Shown one piece after another: positions 33,031 to 45,034 of a stretch of DNA of 64,000 nucleotides. This DNA is from Hymenopus coronatus (Eukaryota > Arthropoda > Insecta > Mantodea > Hymenopodidae): positions 385,076,132 through 385,140,131 of the forward strand of contig CM060900.1 of NCBI GenBank assembly GCA_030762935.1. The letters are read 5' to 3'. How positions within the stretch are numbered: position 1 is the first letter of the stretch; each line of letters starts with the position of its first letter. The position numbers were made by a program, and so were the translations under genes. The notes beneath the pieces are model-generated. The model made no database searches. It was not told the origin of the DNA and saw nothing but the letters and a program-made list of their open reading frames with translations.

Positions 33031-35655
33031 TTCCCAGCAGAGCCACTCATACTAATAGAATATATTTTCACACGTCATTGGCTTCAATAGCGGATTAGCT
33101 ACATATGTTTCGTCGTCGCTGTCAATGTTAAATTTTGAGAATCTCTGATTTTTGTTTGCGAGCACACACGTTTGTGGAAATTATTAAGGCTGGATTGTTT
33201 TTGAAGTTTTATCACCTGAGATATATGGAAGGTTGGGAACAAAAATATACGAAATCCACTTTCTACTCAATTGAGAAGAATAGGTGCAATTTAAAGCTAT
33301 ATATAAAATTCTTACAAGATACAATGTTTATTTTACATTACAGAGGTGAAATTAAAACTTAACACTCACTAGGAATTGTGTTTAAAATTTGTATAAGTAT
33401 TAATTTTAAATGTTATGTTAAAAATTCTGAACTTGCTACTCTATTGCACTGAAATGTTTTTAATTAAATTTTGCAGCAAAGCATCTTTATTATTACTAAT
33501 ATTATTTCACTAATATCTTATTAATTTATGTTTTAACTTATCATGAGCTTTATTTGCAAGCTTTACAAATTTTGTTTCACACAAATATAACTTAATTCGC
33601 ACATGTTGAACCAACTTCTTGCACCACAGTCTAATTAACTATTATTAGCTTGTGATGTTTTGCTTTTTTTCTGTATTTTGAAGGTTCCACTAGTAAAATG
33701 GTGCAATTTTGGAATACATTTCAGAAGATGAAGCATATAAATACTCTACTTATCAGCTTCCACTATCCTACTGGCCTTGCAGAGTAGGTTCAATGGGATA
33801 TTAACCAATGGTTCTATCGGAGCCCCGCCCTCTTTTTCATATTATGATGTAGCCTCCTGTGTTTAGTTCTTTAACTTTGTGCAGCTTTTATCTTGAGTTG
33901 TATTACATTTTCACCAACGTATTTTCAGCTTATACTCTGTATTTAAGTCTGTATAAGTAATTTTCAGGAGAGTATTCCTGCTTCAGAACTCAGCTCTAGT
34001 GTATTCTAATACTTTCCTATCAGGGACCTGAGAGTGATATTACTGCTTTTGTTTGTTTGCTTGTTGTTGTTTTTTGCTCATATAGTAATTATTTTAAGAT
34101 GATTTTCACTACCAATGTAGTGGATAGAAGTAGGTTTAATGGAAAAGTCTTAGCGTTTACTTCCATTTTTCTAATTAACTCAAGCTAAATATTTTTACGA
34201 TCATGATTAAAATACATAAACTTGCATTTTGACAGTCTCAGCGGCAAAGCTCAGTAATTATTACTGAAAAAAATGTTTGTAACTATTTGCTCTTAATAAT
34301 AGGATACATATAAAATAAATCATGGCATTTCATATTTAAAACTGCTATACCAGCTATTTACAGTAACGTTAAAAAAATGGGTGTTACTGTTTCACATATA
34401 AGTTTTACTAAGGGTGCCAATGGACACAAACACGCAGTAAGTTAAGTTGATTGTGAACTAAACGCATTTAGTGTGCACAGTCATTATCACCGATATGCCT
34501 ATTCTTATTTTTGACTTTATGACTATAAAGCGCTTTACGTTTATTTTTCTTAAAAGTGACAGCATACTGCTTTTAAATGCTTTTATGTAGCGTTTTGTTA
34601 TGCGGATTTTATTTAGGTTGATCCCCTCCACCAGCGCTAGGCCCCAAGTTAATTTAATGATTTTAAATATTCGAGGGGGACTGTTTAATCTCTCTTTTGT
34701 TGGTTTTAAAGACCAAATGTGTGTAATACCTTCGACAAAAGCATAAATTGCTACTTTGTTCAGTAATAATGAGGATTTCAAATTTAAGCCTTACATTTTC
34801 CAAATATGGAGCTTAAATATGTACCAAAATATACGACAGCCCGGAGTAAATTTACATTTGGGATTTCTAGTTTGCCTATGGTCCTTTACTTTAGTAGAAG
34901 AGTCTGTCGCTTGAGTTGTGGTGTAGGACAATGTATCTGATCCACTGAGAAAAGGGACCGTCTGCTCTCTGTGCCTTCGTTTCTCTGAAATCCCTCATTT
35001 CATCTCTTCAGGTCTCCTATCTTCTTTCTCAATCTCACGGGATTGATTTTGTGTCCCTCCATCACATCCTCCGCTTCTCACCAAATTATCTCCTAGTCCG
35101 ATGCTATTTTTCTTTCATCCTTGTCTAACCTTGAAGATTCACGGGGAACATGTTGATAGCCACAAGGACTCAGTTTGAAGAGTATTGCCAAGCGTATTTT
35201 CACGCGTCGCCATCTTGGGTGCAGATGTTATAGACAGCATTCGTTCAGAGAAAGAAGCTGATGATTGCAATCTTAAGAGCACTGCCTGGGTCTTCATTGT
35301 GAGCAACGCAATCTGGAACATTAAACAAACGATGATCTTTTTCTAGCACCCGAACAGACTTAGGATGAAGACGGAAACTAAGAAACGCCTATACAGAAGA
35401 TATCAATTACAAGGGAACTTTACGCTTAGAAAATGCCGCCAAACTAATTTAACCTTAAAAATTCATGCGGGTAAAACAGGCAAACCATAAATTTTACCTC
35501 TGCTAGCGCATACTTTCTGAGTGTGAAGAGATAGGAGTTCCATTATGTTTACCCCATTACTAATTCCTCAGATGATGATAAGGTTATCTATGAAATATGA
35601 CCAAAACTTATGAAAAGTTAAAACATATTTTTATAAAATAATTGAACTCTAAACT
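33031..35655. other. AT-rich stretch; GC-richer patch at about 34.88-35.34 kb
   Basis: No gene was recognised. The 107-codon minus frame at 34458-34781 and the sequence around 34890-35340 could be parts of unknown repeats, but they match nothing else in the window. Confidence 0.45.
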
Positions 35656-36345
35656 TTAAGGGGACACCGAAGTTACAAAGCTCACTTTCTGAAACATTAA
35701 AGCTGGAGCTGTAATGGTTTGTACAACCATTATTGGTAACGAAAGAAGTATTAATACAAAGTGTCATTCAAATATTCCGTTGTTTTTTTTTTTTGATATA
35801 TTAGTCTGTTCGATTTAGTTAGCTAAAATCAAAATCTATTTTCTCCCACAGATATTGAAATATATATACACCAGTTTTTAAGTTTTAAATTTCATAACAC
35901 CTTTATAACATTTTTTGTTTAAATTTTCGTGTACTGCATATTTTTATAAATATTTTTATATTACAAAGCGGAAAATATTACAAAAACACATATTTATAGT
36001 AATTTATAAAACTGATTTATGACCAATATCAAAATTTCAATCGAAAATTTGACCATACATATTTTTCAGTTTGAGGAAATATTTTCAAGTCTTTAACCGT
36101 ATTTTTGGGAGAATATAGAATTTAAATAACGGAAAATAACCAAAAATTTTAACTTGAAAAATAATGTTTTAAAGTTTATCACAGAGAGCTATTAACCAGC
36201 GAAATACTTTAATATGTTTTGCATCTGGCTTAGAAGAAGTATTATAAATATATACTTTAAACTGTGCTAAACTTTTTCACCAGAAACAAAAAATAATCGA
36301 TAATTTTTACCAAAATCGCTAAAAAGGACTTCTGTGTCCCCTTAA
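35656..36345. mobile_element. TTAA-flanked short inverted-repeat element (682 bp)
   Basis: GGGGACACCGAAGTTAC starts at 35660, immediately after TTAA. GACTTCTGTGTCCCC ends at 36341, immediately before TTAA. The ends are inverted repeats matching at about 13 of the first 15 positions. The interior is very AT-rich and non-coding. TTAA target sites are typical of piggyBac-type insertion, which would make this a non-autonomous derivative. The homology beyond 16 bp is poor, so the family assignment is an inference. Confidence 0.7.
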
Positions 36346-38953
36346 GAAAACGTCGTTTCACCCACTTTGCAGGTACATGCTTATTAATAGATATGTCCAA
36401 GCTTAAAACTTGTTTTCTCGCAAACTTTTTCCTGACACAATTCGTACACAAAATGCTTTACTAATGCAATGGTTACTAACTTGATTACAATTTTTATACT
36501 CTCAAAAAAGCACATTAAAGAAAACATTCCTATACTTTTTCAAAATTTAGCTACAATTTCGGGAAATTATTGCATTTAAAAAGGTGAGGAGTTTTAGAAA
36601 GTACGAAAAGTAAAACGCTTTTTGTCTAGAACTGAAGATAGTATAAGAAATATGATATAATACACATATTTGTAAACTGGTTTTCTATAACACTTCAAAT
36701 TTATTTGAATATTTTTAAAATGTACCTATCTTATGGCTCAGTTTAAATAATCATGTAAGCTAGAATATTGATACACGGTTAAAATAATACTATTATTTGG
36801 TTAGTCACAGGTATAAATTTTAATAAGTTTTCTTATATATTCTGGATTTTCCAATTTCACAGGTGCATTTTGTTAAAGATGGGAAAACTTTAATAGTTTT
36901 CCAACAGGCTTCTTGTAGCTGTAATTATTTAAATATTACCTTCTGATCCTATTGTAACTTGTGTAGCTACTTGTTATAAACATTTGCCTGTAATGGATAG
37001 GGAACATGTTCGTTCGTTGTAATTGTATGACACGATAAAAATTAGCAGATTAGTTAAATGATAAAAATGAATGAAACTGATGCTGAATTCGAGTACAGTG
37101 ATTGAGGTGCAAAACAGCATGTTGTGAAGGATTCGCATCATACGGATAAAGAATCAAAACTGTATGATGCAAGTGCTTACCGGGCCATTTTGCGATTATT
37201 CCGTCCATCACAATCATTATTGAAGTAGAAAAAAGAAAATCTGCCTCGAAGTACCACCACAGCAATAATATACCATAAATATTTATAAAATTTAAGTTTT
37301 TGCTAAATTAAGCTACATCTATGAATATTATATAATATGTGTGTGTGGATGACAGAGAATTAGTGTGTGTTCAATGCAAGTAGGTAGTAAAAACGGTAAA
37401 GTATAAAGCTATAGAGCATGAACAACTCAAATGCTTCCTTAACCAAATCATTAAACATGCATCAGACGTAACGCCTCCTAGCAGTATTAAGGAAAGTCGG
37501 CTGTGAAATTTAAGAAAAAATTCTATGGATATGGGATATCTGCTTGAAAATTCTAACTTATAGGGCTATCAAGTGTTACTTCTGTTGCGTAAATTCATTG
37601 ATGTAATAAAAAGATTCTCTATAATGCTTTTTTAGAAACACAAATTCGGATTTTACTGTAAATGGGGTTACAAGGACATGTATAAAAGAAGACATTTAAC
37701 TGCTTCTGCTTTCCCAATGTCATGCACCCATGTGAAAAAGCATACTTAAAAAGATAAAACTAGTAACAATAAGTTACTCAAGAAGCATAGTGAGATCACA
37801 GTATCCAGAAAATTAAAAGAATGCAATTAATTCAGTTACAACATACAAAAATATAAATATTGCATTAATTAGTAAATATAAATATTAAACATTTTTTATA
37901 AATGTTTATAAATTGATACACAATCTCTTAGTACCTTGATAGTTATACATTATGTTTTCTATCCGGAATTCGCGGCAGAGCTTGACGAAAACTCTGGAAT
38001 ACTGACCCTGGCACCAAATATTTCATAAATACTCTTAATTTAGAAGAAATATGTGGAATGAATAGACGTTCTTCATAAATGTTCAGAGTCTGGCTGTCAT
38101 AAAATTCGATTTTAACAATAGGAACGATAATGATTCCTTTAGAAGCCTGAAGTAAATTGTGATTATAGGAATGCATCCGTTGCTGCCATTCTGTGCTAGT
38201 GAGTAATCAACTGAACATCAACTTTGAAACGTTTCCCTCTTAACGCTGGTTTTGTCCTTATTTTATGGTGTCTGGTATTACTTAGAAGCTCAGCGTAAGA
38301 TCACGAAACTAAACGTAGCCGATGCTTCCAATAGAAGAAACATTAGCAGTAGTTTTCAGCGATTCTTTCCATTCTATGCTGGTGAAATCCTAAAGTCTAC
38401 TTGTACATCGATTGGAAGTCAAGTATTATTTTCACAGTATCACTGCCTTGGCTTGGGACGGGATTCAAAACGGAGACATGCGAAATAATTTGAGTAAATG
38501 AATAAACAGTTACAATTTTTTATATTTGCGGAACATGTTTTACAATGTAGTTCATATAACATTGTTAAGTAAATGTAGCATAAAAACAAAAAATGAGAAA
38601 AAATAAAAGCCTATCATGAATAAATATATAAATATATATGGAATCCCCTTAACAGAAAGCAGCAAACGATTATTGCAAATATATTTAAAAGTTATCTTTG
38701 TATAATAGTTTACAGTGGATATACAGGGGGATATAATTGCTCTGTAGCAAAATAGCAAATAAACTAAACAGTTAACGCCCAGGGAGAATCGAGTATTATT
38801 CAAAGACAATTCAGAGAGGAAAAACGAACAGAAAGTACTATAGTGGGTAGTGTAGTGCAGCTGAGGGGATTCCCCACCTGAACACGTGATAGATTTCTTG
38901 TACGTCAAACCCCGGGAGCGGAGGACGAGATAAAAGCAATCACAAAGGACACA
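36346..38953. other. AT-rich stretch with one doubtful transposase trace
   Basis: Nothing was recognised except a minus-strand frame near 37050-37265, described separately. Confidence 0.45.
37050..37265 (-). pseudogene. Doubtful PIF/Harbinger-type transposase trace
   Basis: A 71-codon frame contains EADFLFSTS..MDGIIAKWPG followed by a histidine-rich segment. PIF/Harbinger DDE transposases have a comparable CDxxxxFxxVxxxWPGxxHD block. Only the WPG neighbourhood agrees and the aspartate is not in place, so this may be chance. Confidence 0.25.
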
Positions 38954-38954
38954 G

Positions 38955-38989
<35 letters not shown>

Positions 38990-38990
38990 A
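38954..38990. repeat. (AC)n-(AT)n microsatellite
   Basis: About 14 AC units pass directly into a short AT run. Confidence 0.95.
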
Positions 38991-39010
38991 TGCTTTTATG
39001 ATCTTCTGGA

Positions 39011-39105
39011 CAGCCATGGAACCAGTGTTTGTATGCGATTATTCTATTCTTGATTTCTGAAAATTCAAAATAATTATTCCCGTATCAGGTTGCGTGCTTC
39101 ATTAA
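39011..39105 (+). repeat. Dispersed 95-bp repeat, copy 1
   Basis: Shares ATTCTATTCTTGATTTCTGA and flanking sequence with 44666-44760 over about 95 bp, with scattered substitutions. It starts about 20 bp after a microsatellite, as does the other copy at a somewhat longer distance. Confidence 0.8.
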
Positions 39106-40436
39106 TATACAGTGCCATACACATTTGTCAGTTGGTTTCTGATATTCGAGGGCTGTAGGAAAGCTTCCCATTTCATTATGAATAAATCAGGTCTTTCATA
39201 ATTTAAACATGTAATCAGGTATGTTTCCAAGAATTTGTAATGTTTATTTCAGCCTCCTTTTAATCAGTGAATCTGTATCATTCAAAGCTGGGCCGGTATT
39301 AGATTAACTGGTGTTATAACGAAAGAATAGACAAGACCAAAATGTATAATAAGAGTTAGAACTTTGAGTTTCTAAAATTATTGTAGAAGTGTGCTGGAAG
39401 CTAAAAATCTGCTTTCAATCTTTCTATTTTGTTTCTTGAATTGAATGTCTCCTGGTCATTAAATATAATTTTGAATATTTTACGCTTTCTCAGATTATAA
39501 AGTTAAATATATTGATTACTGGACAGTATGATAGATGTTTTGGATAGCTGGACAAATAGAACAGAAATAAACTTGGACTTATTTGAGTTAATCTCAAACG
39601 CTATATCTTTGTTATTTTTATAGTTTTTTTCGGTAAGCTCCCTTACAAAATTATAGGTTTTGGTGTCAGAATAGTATCGTCATCAAATACTACTGTTACT
39701 AAATTTGATAATCCTCACACAAAAGAGTGACCATGATCTTGGAATGACTCAGATTCATCAAGTTCTTCAAGTTATGATCCGTTTCTAATTTTATACCAGG
39801 TGGCCCAGTTGCCACGCATTTGTCGTTTGCAGATATCCCTTCGTGCGTTAAGAGTTCCAGAACTCAACTAGGCTATTTCAAGAAAACTGACCAGTAATGA
39901 CCTGACGTGATTGACCTTTGTCCTATTCCTCTCAAGGAGCGCGACCCGCTCACCTCTCCTCTGATAAGAAAGAGATGTGAAACAAATGACGATCAGCCAG
40001 TTCCCCATTTATCGATTTTAAATTGAAATAACCCCTTTGAGTTCTGCAGCTCTTATAACGCACAAAGGGGAATCTGCACCCGTCAAATAGGGGCAGTTGG
40101 GTAACCTGTAACACGAGGCTCATGTGAAATATCCTTGCGTAACCCCACACAATATCTGCAAAGGTTTTGCTCTTTGTCCGTTCACTTCCACTTGTGTAGT
40201 GTTTCCTTGTGTAGATTTAAAACAATTTTACAGAGATTTGATGGCATCGGCAGAAGCTGATGCATTTTACATAAATGCTTATGTTCTATGTTCTCAAATA
40301 CCTTGCGAGAAATGTAGCTTAATTTATGGACGCTTTTTAGCTCCTGTAGTTCTCAGTGCCCCATTTTATGTTGGGCGTGAAAGACCACATAGTTTTGCTC
40401 AGAGGCATCTTTATCATGCTTGAAGCTCTTTTAACC
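39106..40436. other. Stretch without recognised genes
   Basis: The 99-codon plus frame at 40124-40423 and the minus frame at 39950-40150 have no domain I know. Confidence 0.45.
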
Positions 40437-40592
40437 ACCGTAAACCTATGACACGGGACCAACGGCTTTCTCTCCTAAGGAAGGCATTCATGCTAAGGAT
40501 TTCACACCTAAAATATATCCATCACCCTCCGCCGGGTTTAAACTTTGAGACTTTGGGTACATCGTAACCACTACTCCACGAAAGACGACGAC
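40437..40592 (-). mobile_element. tRNA-derived SINE (family D), 5' part
   Basis: The minus strand reads TCGTCTTTCGTGGAGTAGTGGTTACGATG (Box A). Then come a decayed Box B, a GGCGGAGGGTGATGGATA block and GCCTTCCTTAGGAGAGAAAG, the landmarks of the 10.85-kb element. Confidence 0.78.
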
Positions 40593-41106
40593 CTTACGAT
40601 ATCGAGATATCTTTGCTTTAGCGTTAGAAATAAGTGGGTTTAATAAATATGTGTTTTTAAGATAATGTGGAGAATTATTGAAGCAATCTTCAGTTGCATA
40701 AAAATAATGTATAGTTTCATGCGTATGTCCAGGACAGGTACATCCCTTCCAGCACCATGAAGATTATTTTGGTAATATAAACCAGTTCAAACTCTTTTTG
40801 TGTGAAAACTACTAGCACTTTAGTGAAACATAATGGTACTCCACCTCTCGTGAACTTCACCTGATGCAGTTGTTTCAAAAGCATAAGCTATGTTTAACAT
40901 CTGCCATTAATTTTCAATAAGGATTAGATGACCTGTCAATAGTAGCCGCTCTTAAATCTGAGGAACCCGCTTTTTTGTGACTACGGTATTTTCGAGTTTT
41001 TTAATGGCAGATTCAGCCAAAGCCTATTTCTTCAGCACGGTAATCAAGTTTTGTGTTGTCAATAGGTGTCGATAATTGTGTAGAAAAATAGTGCTGTATT
41101 TTGTTA

Positions 41107-42594
41107 ACGAGTGTTCGGGAAAAAGTCATGACAACTATTTATTTTCTTGAAGATAAATATGACAGAAAAGATGAAAGGACAAGGTGTTAACTACATGTGA
41201 GGACAATCAATAGCACTGAATATCGTAACACACTAATTTATTACGGTGGTATATCGGGCAATATGACCTTCGCGGTACAAAAGAATGATAACACAGTACA
41301 CATACAGTTTACATGAGAAACTTGGGCCTAAAGACCCTCAAAGTAGTCCCCTGCTACTGTCGCCACACGCTGCCAACGATGTGGGGGGCGCTGAATACTA
41401 CCTGCCGCAGCTTTGACGCAGCATTTGCCGCACCATGTGTGATTCGGGTCATCTGTTCGCGCACAACATTAGCAATATCCTCTCGTGTTGCAAACCGCCT
41501 ACCCCGTAGTGGTTCCTTAATCTTTCGAACGAGATCAAGGTCACAGAGCGAAATGTCGGTAGAGTACGGTGGGTACTCCAATTCTTTCCATCTCCAACGC
41601 CGAACTAGCTCCCCTCACACTTTGCTTTATGTGGTTTTGCATCGTCGTGCAGGATTATTGCACTGTCCACAAGATCCGGACGCTTCTCCTGAACGCCACG
41701 TTGTACCAGTTGCACCAGAAAGTCCCTGTAGCACTGTGGGGTCACTGTTCTGTCATGTGGAACAAAGTGGCACATAATGACACACCCTGACGTCATACGC
41801 GACGATCACCATCAATTTGACTGGGGAAGGATTCTGACGGAACTCTGCCACCTTGATGATCCAGCATGTCGCCACTCCGCGGACTGACGTTTCAGTTGTG
41901 GTTCGTATGCCCTGACCCAAAATTCATCGATGGCGATTATTCGTGACAAGAATTGATCGCCGTCCTGTTGCCAGCGTGCAAGGTGGTCGGAGCATATTGC
42001 ATAGCGCACCCACCTTTGAACTTCCGTCAGTGCAATGCAGTACCCTCCGCGATGCCATTTTGCGTAGTTGCATCTCATTACGCAATATCCTGTGGACGCT
42101 GCGTTTCTCGATGCCACTTGCCCTCTCTAACTCCAGTAGCGTCCATCGTCTGTGTTCATCAAGGAGCTGTTCGATGTCAGCACGTGCCACATCAGTCCGC
42201 GACTGACAGGCATACAGAACGTTGCTCATCACTGGTTGACACACGTCCTTGCTGAAACTTTCCTACCCACCGTGCTACTGTACGGTATGGTAGAGCATTA
42301 CTCCCAAAGGCTTCCAGTAAATCACTGTGACATTCCATCGCATTTTTCCCTCGAAGAACGTCTATTTTAATGTAAGCGCGCTACTCAACACGGGTTACTT
42401 CCATCTCGCACGACACTCATCAACTGGCTGATTTCACAGCCCTCGCTGCGCTACTACCAGCTATCACAGAGGCATCTGTTGTTCTGCATCCACGTTATGC
42501 CTGCAGAACTTCCACAAGACACATATACATTTGTGATCCGTTCACATATCTACAAGAAAAAACTAGTTACTATGACTTTTGACCCCAACATTGA
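41107..42594 (-). mobile_element. Mariner element (lineage 2) with both terminal inverted repeats
   Basis: The left end (about 41109-41160) reads GTGTTCGGGAAAAAGTCATG and continues TATTTTCTTGAAGATAAATATGA. The right end, read inward from about 42592, reads TGTTGGGGTCAAAAGTCATA and continues TTTTTTCTTGTAGATATGTGA. The inverted homology covers about 50 bp with small gaps. The total length of about 1.5 kb is a little longer than typical mariners. The exact TA target site at each end is not certain. Confidence 0.85.
41313..42404 (-). pseudogene. Mariner transposase (lineage 2), decayed but nearly complete
   Basis: Read leftward from ATG 42404, it gives MEVTRVE, MECHSDLLEAFGSNALPYRT and ARWVGKFQQGRVSTSDEQR. 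The second helix-turn-helix follows (DEHRRWTLLELERASGIEKR). Then come CSDHLARWQQDGDQFLSRII and AIDEFWVRAYEPQ, with the first catalytic aspartate. CHFVPHDRTVTPQCYRDFLV and DSAIILHDDAKPHKA carry the second catalytic aspartate. PPYSTDISLCDLDL is the last catalytic block, where the usual YSPD is YSTD. A C-terminus follows with FATREDIANVV and THGAANA. Frameshifts near 42200, 42030, 41815 and 41600 break it. This is one of the best preserved coding remnants here. Confidence 0.92.
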
Positions 42595-43261
42595 ATATTG
42601 ATTTGCTTTTATTTTCATTTAAATTGGGCCGAATGTTGTTTCTGCCTATATTTTAATAATAAAACCGAATGAGTTAGTATTGTTATTGAACCTTAATTTT
42701 GATGCGTTGTCATTTAACATGAGTCAGAGTTTTGCAACAGCGTTTATATTGATACCGAATATTAAAATGTCTTTTGTTTCTTTGTATTTCACAGTAATGG
42801 CCTGCGGTTATTTAGGACCAGGAGGGCAATAAATGGATTTTATCATTAAAACCAGCTAGCTACTTTTCCACTGAAGTGCTCAATATCAATTTTTTCACAT
42901 ACTTTACACTTTTCCATTTCAGAACTATATTCTTGGAAACTGATGTACGTAAAGTAATATGGCGAGTCATTTACTTTATGTGATATGCATGATAGAAATA
43001 ATTGTTTTAGTTGATTTGTTATTTCCCATAGCTCATGAGTGAAGCATAAACCACCGTTGCGATATGTCCGTGATCGGATTTGAATTTGTAGATCGTGTTC
43101 TAGAAGTTCGCCCCTTTGCGCCATGGTGACAAGAGGTGATGCTCGTTGCCCACCGATGGCACTGTAGGACGCAATGACGACTAACGGCCGCGAACTGACG
43201 GAATTTTGCTCCGGAACCTTCTTCTTCTTTCAAGGTATGGGGTTCTTTTCTATGCAAATAA
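42595..43261. other. Stretch with one unassigned minus-strand frame
   Basis: The minus-strand frame 42846-43124 (92 codons) begins with GTCACCATGGCG, a good eukaryotic start context. The same frame stays open upstream past 43190. The protein (MAQRGELLEHDLQIQIRSRT...) matches nothing I know. It could be a first exon or chance. Confidence 0.3.
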
Positions 43262-43425
43262 ACATTACACGGGACCACCGGCTTTACTTCTCTTCCGAAG
43301 GAAATTGTGCAAAGGATTTTTTCGCCTGAAAAAAATCCATCACCCTCCCCCAGGTTTTAACCTATTATCTTGGTTTTAGAGTCTAGCACGTTAACCACTA
43401 CACCTCGAAGGGCGACACTAACTGT
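43262..43425 (-). mobile_element. tRNA-derived SINE (family D), 5' part
   Basis: The minus strand reads GTCGCCCTTCGAGGTGTAGTGGTTAACGTG (Box A), a decayed Box B, GGGGGAGGGTGATGGATTT, and TTTCCTTCGGAAGAGAAGTA. It is another inverted copy of the 10.85-kb family. Confidence 0.8.
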
Positions 43426-43760
43426 TTTGCTTACTCAAATACTTGCATTATCTTTTCCCCAGTACATTTGACTGCTTACAGTGACAAAGGTTCTGCGCTC
43501 AGATGGCATTGTACGACTAATCTGGACAGTTTCACTATGATTTCCTTTGTATATCTTATTATAGTGTGGATAAGCAGCGAGAGCAGACTGTGATGTACGT
43601 TGGAAATTATATGGAAGCTTTTACACGTAACTTTTTTGTGTAATCATCTAAATCCTACTTTGCACTTCTCTAATGCCATAGAATATTAAGATATGAGTTA
43701 ATGACATAAAGATAACCAAAATGCAAATTAACAAGGCGATGGAAATGTAACCACAACAAC

Positions 43761-43805
<45 letters not shown>
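43761..43805. repeat. (AAT)n microsatellite
   Basis: Fifteen AAT units. Its reverse complement sequence forms the array at 43891-43938, so the two arrays can pair as a hairpin. Confidence 0.97.
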
Positions 43806-43806
<1 letters not shown>

Positions 43807-43889
43807 TCATGCAAATTCAAGTTTTTGCATAGCTCTAACTAAATAACGATTTTTCCAAAAAGACGGTTTCCCAAAATCTCTACAGACTA

Positions 43890-43890
<1 letters not shown>

Positions 43891-43938
<48 letters not shown>
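43891..43938. repeat. (ATT)n microsatellite
   Basis: Sixteen ATT units, in inverted relation to the AAT array 85 bp upstream. Confidence 0.97.
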
Positions 43939-43939
<1 letters not shown>

Positions 43940-44545
43940 TCTCTGTGGCAAACTGAGACGATTTTTCCTTTCTAATTTATTTTTCCACTACGTGGAACGA
44001 AATCCTTTGTAGTAGTCCCCCGTGCGCAAAAGAACGAGACCCCCATAATAGATTTTTAATATGATCTATATGCACAGAATAAATGATTGTTGCCTTAGGA
44101 ATACTCTCTTTTTCTGCATCAGTTTTTAGGCTGTCTAGTTGCCAATTCAGACCGTGTTGTTGGATCTATAATATTGTGGTTTACGTTCTTCTTCCCTTTG
44201 ACGCAGATGATGTCCCCACGGTTACTGGTGTTCTTATCAGCGGCATAATGCACTTGTTTATGTGCGTCCAAGCTCTTAGAAGAGTGGAGACCATTTGCCA
44301 GCAAAGTTCTGGTGCCCCTTGCCTATTGAGCCAAATTAATTGTCCCTGTGGACACCACCCTAGCTCTGAGGAAGTGTTTCAAACCCATTGCAATGTCTCC
44401 ACGGTTAGTGCTATAAAAACGACCTGAAATTGATCTAATGGTTGGTAACTGGGCATTTTTTTTTTATCATATAGTACCATTGACTACTTGCTAGATCATG
44501 CTTGTTAAAATCCATTTTATTTGCTCATGGCGCCAGTGTGAAAAC

Positions 44546-44547
<2 letters not shown>
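43939..44547. other. Unassigned stretch, GC-richer around 44.2-44.4 kb
   Basis: A 114-codon plus frame at 44083-44427 has no motif I know and might be old repeat sequence. Confidence 0.4.
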
Positions 44548-44595
<48 letters not shown>

Positions 44596-44600
44596 TCTCT
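44548..44600. repeat. (TC)n microsatellite
   Basis: About 26 CT/TC units with one CCC interruption. Confidence 0.97.
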
Positions 44601-44665
44601 GAGTTGTCTGGTCGGCTTTTATTCCATCAAATCATTCATTTAGAGTTCTTGAATGCAAAGATGAT

Positions 44666-44760
44666 CAGCAATGGAGCCAGTATTTATATTCGATTATTCT
44701 ATTCTTGATTTCTGAAAATTAAAGATAATTGTTCCTGTATAAGGTTGTGTGCTTAATTAA
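44666..44760 (+). repeat. Dispersed 95-bp repeat, copy 2
   Basis: Second copy of the 39011-39105 sequence. The most similar part is CGATTATTCTATTCTTGATT and what follows. It lies 65 bp downstream of a TC microsatellite. Confidence 0.8.
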
Positions 44761-44950
44761 ATAACGTAATTCTCAGAATTGGAGGTTATATGAGAAGAAA
44801 TATATAGTGGGGGACTAAAAATTGGGTTCTAACTACAGACTGCTCGCCCGCCAATTGCTCAGGAATTGATGGCCGCCACGAGGAGATAAAATAATAAATA
44901 GCTAAACATATAATAATTTAGATAGTAAGGAAATAACGAATAAGCTAATT

Positions 44951-44953
<3 letters not shown>

Positions 44954-44989
<36 letters not shown>
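44954..44989. repeat. (TA)n microsatellite
   Basis: About 18 TA units. It lies about 45 bp beyond the end of the neighbouring mariner coding remnant, where that element's terminal repeat would be expected. Confidence 0.97.
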
Positions 44990-44992
<3 letters not shown>

Positions 44993-45034
44993 GTGAATTG
45001 GTCTTGCTTTTACATTACATTAAATTATATCACA

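Noticed and set aside
38552..38980. 142-codon minus-strand frame
   Set aside because: It begins in a translated AC microsatellite (alternating C and V) and continues in low-complexity hydrophobic sequence.
41313..41777. 154-codon plus-strand frame
   Set aside because: Antisense shadow of the mariner C-terminal half.
41943..42370. Plus-strand frames of 72-100 codons
   Set aside because: Antisense shadows of the minus-strand mariner transposase.
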